Below the pieces are notes generated by a model. It searched no databases and was not told the origin of the DNA. It saw only the letters and a list, made by a program, of their open reading frames with translations. Both the position numbers and the translations under genes were made by a program. Positions 12,001-20,203 of a DNA stretch of 64,000 nucleotides are shown in pieces. The DNA is from Lepisosteus oculatus (Eukaryota; Chordata; Actinopteri; Semionotiformes; Lepisosteidae). Position 1 is the stretch's first letter, and each line of letters opens with the position of its first letter. The stretch lies in NCBI RefSeq assembly GCF_040954835.1, contig NC_090709.1, positions 39,548,975 to 39,612,974 of the forward strand, in the 5' to 3' direction.

Positions 12001-12888
12001 GATCGCTGTGCGTCTCCCAGGTGGGGTCACTGGTGCAGAACGATCGCTGTGCGTCTCCCAGGTGGGGTCACTGGTGCAGACTGATCGCTGTGCGTCTCCC
12101 AGGTGGGGTCATTGGTGCAGAACGATCGCTGCGCTTCTCCCAGTTGGGGTCACTGGTGCAGACTGATCGCTGTGCGTCTCCCAGGTGGGGTCACTGGTGC
12201 AGACTGATCGCTGTGCGTCTCCCAGGTGGGGTTACTGGAGCAGACTGATCGCTGTGTGTCTCCCAGGTGGGGTTACTGGTGCGGAACGATAGCTGTGCGT
12301 CTCCCAGGTGGGGTTACTGGTGCAGAACGATCGCTGTGCGTCTCCCAGGTGGGGTTACTGGTGCGGAACGATCGCTGTGCGTCTCCCAGGTGGGGTTACT
12401 GGTGCTGAACGATCGCTGAGCGTCTCCCAGGTGGGGTTACTGGTGCAGAACGATCGCTGTGCGTCTCCCAGGTGGGGTTACTGGTGCGGAACGATCCCTG
12501 TGCGTCTCCCAGGTGGGGTTACTGGTGCAGAACGATCGCTGTGCATCTCCCAGGTGGGGTTACTGGTGCAGAACGATCGCTGTGCGTCTCCCAGGTGGGG
12601 TCACTGGTGAGAGTGATCGCTGTGCGTCTCCCAGGTGGGAGGTGATGTTTTATCTTTCCAGTCACCCCTCTCTGTCTGTCTCCCCGGCTCCCCCCGCAGG
12701 TGGGGGTGATCAGCTGGGGCAACAAGAACCTGTGCGACGACAGGGGTCTGCGCCCCGACATCACGCCCAGGGACCGGCAGCACGCCCGCGACTACTACAT
12801 CAGCCTCTTCCGCGTCACGGACTTCCTGCGCCGGCACCTGGAGCCCGAGAACCCCGACGTGCCCTCGCAGCTCACGTTCGTCGACTGA
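1..12888 (+). CDS. cfb: Complement factor B/C2-like zymogen, copy 1 (5'-truncated by window edge)
   Basis: Thirteen coding exons: 1-36, 619-754, 1585-1716, 2340-2435, 2899-3036, 4873-4985, 5547-5691, 6888-7026, 8093-8169, 8321-8421, 10352-10481, 10577-10626 and 12700-12888. They join in phase to 493 residues plus stop TGA 12886-12888. The window enters inside the vWA domain ([11 protein letters not shown]), so the signal peptide, CCP modules and the DxSxS part of the metal site lie upstream. The rest of the vWA follows ([18 protein letters not shown]), then a serine protease domain. The catalytic triad is intact: His 5613-5615 (TAAHC), Asp 6974-6976 (YDYDVAL), Ser 10582-10584 (GDSGG). The Asp of HARD in the last exon matches the S1-pocket Asp of human factor B. 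Known family role: with C3b it forms the C3/C5 convertase after cleavage by factor D. Exon sizes mirror copy 2 almost exactly, but the protein is clearly diverged. The sequence does not decide between C2 and B. Confidence 0.93.
37..600 (+). repeat. 50-bp minisatellite family A, intron of factor B/C2 copy 1
   Basis: About 11 tandem copies of a 50-bp unit containing GAGGAGTGTCTCTGGGGTCT, starting directly at the donor after exon 1-36 and reaching close to the next acceptor. Sense orientation. Confidence 0.9.
950..1510 (+). repeat. AT-rich minisatellite, intron of copy 1 (related to 26400-28555)
   Basis: Imperfect 40-50-bp units built on CCCAGTCTGG, TCTACAGTAAAGTCA and GTTAATGATGTTAATACA. The homologous intron of copy 2 holds a much longer array of the same family. 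Confidence 0.8.
2030..2300 (+). repeat. About 80-bp tandem repeat, three copies
   Basis: Three copies of a unit with AATCCCAGTGAAGAACTAAT and CAGCTCCCAGTCCAG, ending just before the acceptor of exon 2340-2435. Confidence 0.75.
2515..2890 (+). repeat. 62-bp minisatellite family B, intron of copy 1
   Basis: About six units containing CAGTGTTCATGTACTGGAGT and an acceptor-like CTCTCTCTCAG, running into the real acceptor of exon 2899-3036. Sense orientation. Confidence 0.9.
3105..4770 (+). repeat. 18-20-bp minisatellite (TCTGTACTGT units)
   Basis: Over 80 short units of TCTGTACTGTCCTGTGAG or TCTGTACTGTGCTCTGTGAG fill the intron between exons 2899-3036 and 4873-4985. They create long frame-open shadows on the minus strand. 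Confidence 0.92.
4990..5345 (+). repeat. Purine-rich tandem repeat after exon 4873-4985
   Basis: Imperfect units of GAGACACTGAGAGAC and GAAAGACCACTGAGACAC. A pyrimidine-rich tract (5400-5545) follows and serves the next acceptor. Confidence 0.75.
5692..6585 (+). repeat. G-rich 39-bp minisatellite
   Basis: About 23 units of type GGTGGGCGGGGTCAGGTCTG followed by CAAGGGGGTGGGGCAGTCC. The array starts directly at the donor of the exon carrying the catalytic His. Many clustered G runs lie on the sense strand. Confidence 0.92.
7030..8088 (+). repeat. 50-bp minisatellite family A, intron of copy 1
   Basis: About 21 nearly identical 50-bp units between the exons ending 7026 and starting 8093. The last unit's pyrimidine stretch merges with the real acceptor. 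Confidence 0.93.
8425..10020 (+). repeat. GT-rich minisatellite (GTGCACTGGGTTAGTG units)
   Basis: Variable 17-20-bp units GTGTGTGCACTGGGTGAGT and variants fill the intron after exon 8321-8421. Confidence 0.88.
10020..10345 (+). repeat. TGTTGACGCTGTGTTG tandem repeat
   Basis: Short GTTGTGTTGACGCTGT units run up to the acceptor of exon 10352-10481. The same family fills the homologous intron of copy 2 (34600-35465). Confidence 0.85.
10730..10870 (+). mobile_element. Possible SINE fragment
   Basis: GAGGAGACGTTAATCCCACG, then TTTAAAGATCCCAG and CAGCAGGGGGCAGG, resemble parts of fish SINE bodies such as the element at 16130-16740. Short and degraded. Confidence 0.35.
10905..12645 (+). repeat. 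41-bp minisatellite in last intron of copy 1
   Basis: About 42 units of GATCGCTGTGCGTCTCCCAG followed by GTGGGGTTACTGGTGCAGAAC. Every unit contains a CCCAG/GTGGGG junction that looks like the start of the terminal exon (CGCAG/GTGGGGG at 12699/12700). Confidence 0.93.
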
Positions 12889-12975
12889 GGGCCCGCGGGG
12901 GGCGGGCGGGGGGGCAGTGAGCCGGCCGCCCCCGGAGAGGCTCGTGTGTGCGTCTGTGTTGGGGGGGGAGGGGTT

Positions 12976-12981
12976 AATAAA
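12976..12981 (+). terminator. Polyadenylation signal of factor B/C2-like copy 1
   Basis: AATAAA lies 88 bases after the stop codon in a short G-rich 3' UTR. A GT-rich stretch follows (around 12990-13030), as expected for a cleavage site. Confidence 0.8.
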
Positions 12982-13029
12982 GCGTTTCTGGAGGTACGCC
13001 GTGCCGTCGCTGTGGAATTGTGGGACTGT

Positions 13030-14660
13030 GTCCTGGGAACGGAGAGTGAGCAGAGAGTGAGCAGAGAGTGAGCAGGGAGTGAGCAGGGAGTGAGCAGAGA
13101 GCGAGCAGGGAGTGTGACTGTGTCCTGTGAGCAGGGAGTGTGACTGTGACCTGTGAGCAGGGTGTGAGCAGTTAGTGAGCAGAGAGTGAGCAGGGAGTGT
13201 GACTGTGACCTGTGAGCAGGGTGTGAGCAGTTAGTGAGCAGGGTGTGAGCAGGGAGTGAGCAGAGAGTGAGCAGGGAGTGTGACTGTGTCCTGTGCGCAG
13301 GGTGTGAGCAGGGAGTGAGCAGGGAGTGTGACTGTGTCCTGTGCGCAGGGTGTGAGCAGGGAGTGAGCAGGGAGTGTGACTGTGTCCTGTGTGCAGGGTG
13401 TGAGCAGGGAGTGAGCAGGGTGTGAGCAGGGAGTGTGACTGTGTCCTGTGCGCAGGGTGTGAGCAGGGAGTGAGCAGGGTGTGAGCAGGGAGTGTGACTG
13501 TGTCCTGTGAGCAGTTAGTGAGCAGGGTGTGAGCAGGGAGTGTGACTGTGACCTGTGAGCAGTTAGTGAGCAGGGTGTGAGCAGGGAGTGTGACTGTGTC
13601 CTGTGAGCAGGGAGTGAGCAGTTAGTGAGCAGGGTGTGAGCAGGGAGTGTAACTGTGTCCTGTGAGCAGGGAGTGAGCAGTTAGTGAGCAGGGAGTGAGA
13701 CTGTGACCTGTGCGCAGGGTGTGAGCAGGGTGTGAGCAGGGAGTGAGCAGGGAGTGTGACTGTGACCTGTGAGCAGTTAGTGAGCAGGGTGTGAGCAGGG
13801 AGTGTGACTGTGACCTGTGAGCAGGGAGTGAGCAGCTAGTGAGCAGGGAGTGATCAGAGTGCGCAGCTCTCTGTGTGAGGAGTGCTTGATCACTTGGGCA
13901 CCAAGTCTGAGACATCAGATCGTTTATGTGTCTTACTCAGTACACACACAACAACAACAACACAACACCCTCATTTCTCTTCAAGCTGTACCACAAGCAG
14001 GTACCTGGGGGTCTGTTGTCTTCTGTTTTTGTATAAGTGAGCAGGGAGTGAGCAGGGGGTGAGACTGTGTCCTGGGAGCAGTTAGTGAGCAGGGTGTGAG
14101 CAGGGAGTGTGACTGTGACCTGTGAGCAGGGAGTGAGCAGTTAGTGAGCAGGGTGTGAGCAGGGAGTGTGACTGACCTGTGAGCAGGGTGTGAGCAGTTG
14201 GTGAGCAGGGAGTGTGACTGTGACCTGTGAGCAGTTAGTGAGCAGGGTGTGAGTAGGGAGTGTGACTGTGTCCTGTGAGCAGGGTGTGAGCAGTTGGTGA
14301 GCAGGGAGTGTGACTGTGACCTGTGAGCAGGGTGTGAGCAGTTGGTGAGCAGGGTGTGAGCAGGGAGTGATCAGAGTGCGCAGCTCTCTGTTTGAGGAGT
14401 GCTTGATCACTTGGGCACCAAGTCTGAAACATCAGATCGTTTATGTGTCTTACTCGGTACACACACTCTAGAAAGAAACACCCCCCCCACACACACACAA
14501 CAACAACAACACAACACCCTCATTTCTCTTCAAGCTGTACCACAAGCAGGGACCTGGGGGTCTGTTTTCTTCTGTTTTTGTAGAAGTGAGCAGGGAGTGT
14601 GACGGTGTCCTGGCAGCAGGGAGTGAGCAGGGTGTGAGCAGGGAGTGTGGTATATTCTGT
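13030..14660 (+). repeat. Intergenic minisatellite (GTGAGCAGGGAGTG units) with a duplicated insert
   Basis: Imperfect units of GTGAGCAGGGAGTGTGACTG and TGAGCAGTTAGTGAGCAGGG. A non-repeat block of about 200 bases (CTTGATCACTTGGGCACCAA to CTTCTGTTTTTGTA) occurs twice, at 13855-14035 and 14375-14585. Confidence 0.85.
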
Positions 14661-15900
14661 TTTTGTATACCTGAACTTTCAAGTTCAAGTTCATACAGAC
14701 AGATGCTGAGATAGCTGTCTGCCCCTCCTAGACAAAAAAAAATAAAATAAAAACAGCAACGCGGTGATAACAAGAACACGGGTCCCAGTAGCAGCAGTGG
14801 TGGGGGTCCAGTACGGGGGTTGGACTGTGGAAAAGAGCTCGTCTCAGCCGGACCTTCCCTTGACTGAGACACGACCCTCCCCCGCGGCTCTCTGAATGGC
14901 CGGGCCCCTCTGATGGACAGCTCGTCCCACCTGTCGGAGCAGAGCAGCGCCGTGGGGAGGTGGGTGTGAGCTCAAGCCCCTGTTTCTCACGCGTGGATCG
15001 CCCGGAGTGGCGGTGGCGGTGGCGGCGTCTCTTTCATTCTCGCGTCTTGCAATGGGCGGCTTTGAACGCGTCTTCGCAACCTTGACAGTAAGAATGAGGG
15101 TTTTTTTGTTTTTTTTATTCATCTGGGCGTGCTGGTGCTGTTGCGAGAATGTTTAACAAGACGAGCGCGGTGCCGAAGCGGGGCCGGTTCCGGCGTTATT
15201 CATGGGTGAGTCTAAAAAAAAAATAAAAGGAAAGAAAGAGTTTCGCTGCTCTCTAAGAGAACGTATTTAAGAGCAGAGCCGTCTCCGGGATCGCTTGCGG
15301 GGGAGACGCTGGATCTCGGGCGCCCCCGTGTGGCCGGTCCCGTGTATCACAGCGCTCAGCGCTCTCCGTCCGCGGGTGACCCAGACCCGGACCTGGGCTG
15401 GGCAGGACCGGGCCGGACCGGACCGAGCCGGGAACGGGAGAACACGACCCTTCCAGAGTCCCAGCCCGCTCAGACAGACATTTTCACCCGACCTGCTCAT
15501 GCCAGATGTTGGAATCGGTTTTTATTAGCGCGGCTTCCTAACGGGTCCGGGGGACGGGACGGGACCGGGCGGGGGCAGTCCCCACGCGTGCGGACCCCTG
15601 CGTGGGAGACCATCGGCGCCGAGTTCACTCCTCCTCCTCCTTCTCCAGGGGGCAGCTGCCTCTCTCGAGTGGAGCTGAGGCTCTGGGCAGGTTCGATGAA
15701 TGAATGAATGAATGAGTTCTCGTCAGCCTCGGCATCATGAGCCCACCAGCCCCCCCAGAGAGAGCTGTTCGTGAAGACGGAAGGGCCCCGGGCTGGAGAG
15801 GCCTCTGGAGAGTTCCTGTTCGCTCACATGTGTCAGGTCATATCCTCCTTCCTGTACTCCTCAGGTCTCCAGCTTAATTCAACAACGTTTCAGGTCTCCT
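14661..15900. other. Intergenic, no gene recognised
   Basis: Non-repetitive DNA with small A and T runs and a GAAT microsatellite near 15700. Open frames here are short, and none resembles a known protein to me. Confidence 0.5.
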
Positions 15901-15904
15901 GTTA

Positions 15905-16115
15905 ATTATAGGAGTACAGGAGACAGACAGACACACAGTACAGGAGACAGACAGACACGCAGTACAGGAGACAGTACAGGAGACAGACAGACACACGCAG
16001 TACAGGAGACAGAGAGACAAACAGACACGCAGTACAGGAGACAGAGAGACATGCAGTACAGGAAACAGTACAGGAGACAGAGAGACACGCAGTACAGGAG
16101 ACGGAGACAGAGACC
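15905..16115 (+). repeat. ACACGCAGTACAGGAGACAG tandem repeat
   Basis: About eight imperfect 20-30-bp units, next to the SINE that follows. Confidence 0.8.
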
Positions 16116-16129
16116 CTCCACTCGGAGCG

Positions 16130-16740
16130 CTGTACAGGTCCGGGGGATCCCCTCCAGCCCCACCAGTGTGTACCCCACCTGCATGACGCTCCAGTCCGCT
16201 CACACACAGCAGCTCTCAGTGGGAGGAGAGCAGAGGGATGAAGCCAGTTCAGAGAGGGGGGTTATTAGGAGGCCATGATGGGTAAAGACCAGGGGGGTAA
16301 TTGGGGCAGGACACTGGGGTAACACCCCTACTCTTCTCGAGAGACGCCCTGGGATTGTTAGTGACCCCAGAGAGTCAGGACCTCGGTTTGACGTCTCATC
16401 CAAAGGACGGCGCCTGTTTACAGTCCAGTGTCCCCCGTCACTATACTGGGGCATCAGGACCCACACAGACCGCAGGGTGAGAGCGCCCCCTGCTGGCCCC
16501 ACTCACACCTCCTCCAGCAGCAGCCTCAGCTCTCCTCCCAGGAGTCTCCCCTCCAGGTACTGGCCAGGCTCCCCCTGCTGGGCTCCAGTGGGTCTGTGAG
16601 CTGGGTGAGAGCGCCCCCTGCTGGCCCCACTCACACCTCTCCCAGCAGCAGCCTCAGCTCTCCTCCCAGGAGTCTCCCCTCCAGGTACTGGCCAGGCTCC
16701 CCCTGCTGGGCTCCAGTGGGGCTGGGAGCTGCCAGCTGGG
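16130..16740 (-). mobile_element. 5S-rRNA-related SINE (SINE3-like), minus strand
   Basis: Read on the minus strand, TACCTGGAGGGGAGACTCCT and its surroundings match the inner part of 5S rRNA (its reverse carries GTCTCCCATCCAAGTACT, as recalled). The body includes TGAGACGTCAAACCGAGGTC and GGCCTCCTAATAACCCCCCT, typical of fish SINE3-type elements. The 5S-like module occurs twice (about 16505-16605 and 16632-16740). Confidence 0.65.
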
Positions 16741-17214
16741 AGCTGTGGGGTGAGACGGCTGCCGACATTAATATACAAACTGATAAAAGAATCGATTTGA
16801 ACACTGACGCAGCGAACGTGTGATGTTCGGATCTTTCAGTCAAATGAGAAAACGCCACTCGCGGAGTCAAACGACGGGCGTGGTGCTTCTGGACACAAAG
16901 GAGCTGTTCTCCTGAGCCCTGCACAGGCGCCTATCAGGACTCGAACTTGCCCGATTGCTAGAGTTTCACTTGGGAAGAAGCCAGTTTTTTTTTTTTTAAG
17001 CAACAGAGGCCAGAAACAAACCTAAATGGAGACCCCGTTTCTCAAGAAAATGAAGAGCAGACCCCCCCCAACCCAACAGACGGGGGACCACGCAACGGGC
17101 GTTGATTATTCAGTGATACTGTGAAAGATGGGTTTGTTGTCACATCGACAGCAGGCCACAGAGCCTTGCGGTCAGCTTGCAGTTCGAGGAGCGTTCGTGG
17201 GCTTCTGGGAAAAC
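16741..17214. other. Intergenic, no gene recognised
   Basis: Unique sequence with a T run at about 16988-16999. A GTTCGAGTCC-like stretch on the minus strand near 16935 does not fold into a tRNA. Confidence 0.5.
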
Positions 17215-17632
17215 TGGTGTGTGTGTGTCCCGTCCTGGGATGGACTGGTGTCCTATCCAGGGTGTGTGTGTGTGTCCTGTGATGGACTGGTGTCCTGTCC
17301 AGTGTGTGTGTGTGTCCTGTGATGGACAGGTGTCCTGTCCAGGGTGTGTGTGTGTCCTGTCCAGGGTGTGTGAGTGTGTATGTGTGTCCTGTGATGGACT
17401 GGTGTCCTGTCCAGGGTGTGTGAGTGTGTGTGTGTCCTGTGATGGACTGGTGTCCTGTCCAGGGTGTGTGTGTGTGTGTGTGTGTCCTGTGATGGACTGG
17501 TGTCCTGTCCAGGGTGTGTGAGTGTGTATGTGTGTCCTGTGATGGACTGGTGTCCTGTCCAGGGTGTGTGTGTGTCCTGTCCAGGGTGTGTGAGTGTGTA
17601 TGTGTTTCCTGTGATGGACTGATGTCCTGTCC

Positions 17633-17677
<45 letters not shown>

Positions 17678-17775
17678 TGTGATGGACTGGTGTCCTGTCC
17701 AGGGTGTGAGTGTGTGTGTGTGTCCTGTGATGGACTGGTGTCCTGTCCAGGGTGTTTGTGTGTGTCCTGTAGAGG
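17215..17775 (+). repeat. Minisatellite GTGATGGACTGGTGTCCTGT (intergenic copy)
   Basis: Units of about 40-50 bases, GTCCTGTGATGGACTGGTGT then CCTGTCCAGGGTGTGTG, with variable GT runs. The same family occurs in an intron of copy 2 at 29970-30675. Confidence 0.88.
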
Positions 17776-17869
17776 GGGATTTACTGAGGGCGTCGATCAG
17801 GGTACCCCAGGCTGGCTTCAGCCCCGTGCTCAACAGCGCCCCCATCAGGAGAGCCTGAGCAGTTACCTC

Positions 17870-18710
17870 TGGAGTCTCCACACTGACAGGCTGAGGGAAC
17901 TGAGTCTCTTCAGTCTGAAGGGAGTGTCCCACACTGACAGGCTGAGGGAACTGAGTCTCTTCAGTCTGAAGGGAGTGTCCCACACTGACAGGCTGAGGGA
18001 ACTGAGTCTCTTCAGTCTGAAGGGAGTGTCCCACACTGACAGGCTGGGGGAACTGAGTCTCTTCAGTCTGGAGGGAGTCTCCCACACTGACAGGCTGAGG
18101 GAACTGAGTCTCTTCAGTCTGAAGGGAGTGTCCCACACTGACAGGCTGGAGGAACTGAGTCTCTTCAGTCTGAAGGGAGTGTCCCACACTGACAGGCTGG
18201 GGGAACTGAGTCTATTCAGTCTGGAGGGAGTGTCCCACACTGACAGGCTGAGGGAACTGAGTCTCTTCAGTCTGAAGGGAGTGTCCCACACTGACAGTCT
18301 GGGGGGACTGAGTCTCTTCAGTCTGGAGGGGGTGTCCCACACTGACAGGCTGGGGGAACTGAGTCTCTTCAGTCTGAAGAGAGTGTCCCACACTGACAGG
18401 CTGGAGGAACTGAGTCTCTTCAGTCTGAAGGGAGTGTCCCACACTGACAGGCTGAGGGAACTGAGTCTCTTCAGTCTGAAGGGAGTGTCCCACACTGACA
18501 GGCTGAGGGAACTGAGTCTCTTCAGTCTGAAGGGAGTGTCCCACACTGACAGTCTGGGGGAACTGAGTCTCTTAATATCTGGAGGGAGTGTCCCACACTG
18601 ACAGGCTGGAGGAACTGAGTCTCTTCAGTCTGAAGGGAGTGTCCCACACTGACAGGCTGAGGGAACTGAGTCTCTTCAGTCTGAAGGGAGTCTCCCACAC
18701 TGACAGGATC
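17870..18710 (+). repeat. 51-bp minisatellite, possibly LINE-seeded
   Basis: About 16 units of CACACTGACAGGCTGAGGGA then ACTGAGTCTCTTCAGTCTGA. The period is a multiple of three and translates as TDRLRELSLFSLKGVSH. RLRELSLFSL resembles the RLxELGLFSLE segment near the C-terminus of LINE ORF2 proteins. Confidence 0.85.
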
Positions 18711-18904
18711 TGCAGTATTTCTCTGGGAGAAAGCTGCTATCTGACGTGAATTCCCTGCCCTGTAAATATTAACCTGTGTCTCTGTTTGCTGACTGAACTT
18801 TGACTGTTTGTAAATAAGACTAAACACACAGGAAGTGCCTGTAGCCTTTGTACTGCAACCACAAATACACTGATTACAGTGCTTCTACCTCCAAAGACAC
18901 TGTC

Positions 18905-19820
18905 TCTACAGTGTGTCCAATAAGAGTCTGTACAGGAGTGTGTGTGTGTGTCTATACAGTGTGTCCAGTAAGAGTCTGTACAGGAGTGTGTGTGTCTATA
19001 CAGTGTGTCCAATAAGAGTCTGTACAGGAGTGTGTGTGTTTCAATACAGTGTGTCCAGTAAGAGTCTGTACAGGTGTGTGTGTGTGTGTCTATACAGTGT
19101 GTCCAATAAGAGTCTGTACAGGAGTGTGTGTGTGTGTCTATACAGTGTGTCCAATAAGAGTCTGTACAGGAGTGTGTGTGTGTGTCTATACAGTGTGTCC
19201 AATAAGAGTCTGTACAGGAGAGTGTGTGTGTCTCTACAGTGTGTCCAGTAAGAGTCTGTACAGGAGTGTGTGTGTCTCTACAGTGTGTCCAATAAGAGTC
19301 TGTACAGGAGTGTGTGTGTGTGTCTATACAGTGTGTCCAATAAGAGTCTGTACAGAAGTGTGTGTGTGTGTCTATACAGTGTGTCCAGTAAGAGTCTGTA
19401 CAGGTGTGTGTGTGTGTGTCTATACAGTGTGTCCAATAAGAGTCTGTACAGGAGTGTGTGTGTCTATACAGTGTGTCCAATAAGAGTCTGTACAGGAGTG
19501 TGTGTGTGTCTATACAGTGTGTCCAATAAGAGTCTGTACAGGAGTGTGTGTGTCTATACAGTGTGTCCAGTAAGAGTCTGTACAGGAGTGTGTGTGTCTA
19601 TACAGTGTGTCCAATAAGAGTCTGTACAGGAGTGTGTCTATACAGTGTGTCCAGTAAGAGTCTGTACAGGAGTGTGTGTGTCTATACAGTGTGTCCAATA
19701 AGAGTCTGTACAGGTGTGTGTGTGTCTATACAGTGTGTCCAGTAAGAGTCTGTACAGGAGTGTGTGTGTGTCTATACAGTGTGTCCAATAAGAGTCTGTA
19801 CAGGTGTGTGTGTGTGTATA
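18905..19820 (+). repeat. Minisatellite GTGTCCAATAAGAGTCTGTA
   Basis: About 20 units with CAGTGTGTCCAATAAGAGTC, TGTACAGGAG and variable GT runs. The array ends about 380 bases before the copy 2 start codon. Confidence 0.88.
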
Positions 19821-20203
19821 GCTCTTAAACGCTGAAGACGACAGCCTTCGGCCCCAGATTCCTCCCGGTTCTGCCCGTCTCCCCTGATTCTGGGTGGGGC
19901 TCGGATCGCCCCCCCCGACCGCGATCTCTCGTCTGCTCTGAGGCCGTCAGAGCCGAGCCCCGCGGGCGACCGAGGAGCTGGGAGCTTCCGCCACTGGGAT
20001 CGAGAAGGGAGCCCTCGGGAAAGGAGTGAGGGCGCCACCTCGTCAGTCCTGTAGGGATCGGAGGAGTTTGGATGAGGGTGAGGGGCCAGGCTGTGATCGA
20101 TCGCCGTGTTTGATCAGCAGTTAAACAGTGACAGGGTTGTGATGGGGCGGCCTCTGTCCCTGTCCCCCTCGGTTCACTCTCCACCCTGCGCTGATCGGCG
20201 AAG
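19820..20203 (+). promoter_or_regulatory. Probable promoter/5' UTR of factor B/C2-like copy 2
   Basis: Between a tandem array ending near 19820 and the ATG at 20204 lies the only non-repetitive upstream sequence of this gene. I see no convincing TATA box. Whether an upstream non-coding exon exists cannot be told. Placement is by position only. Confidence 0.35.

Noticed and set aside
16920..16985. Possible minus-strand tRNA gene (AAGTTCGAGTCCTGATAGG)
   Set aside because: The B-box-like motif is present, but flanking bases do not form a T stem or acceptor stem and no A box is found at the right distance.
17636..18601. Possible leucine-rich-repeat protein (TDRLRELSLFSLKGVSH units)
   Set aside because: The 17-residue period does not fit the 20-29-residue LRR consensus, and there is no flanking gene. 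A LINE-seeded minisatellite explains it better.
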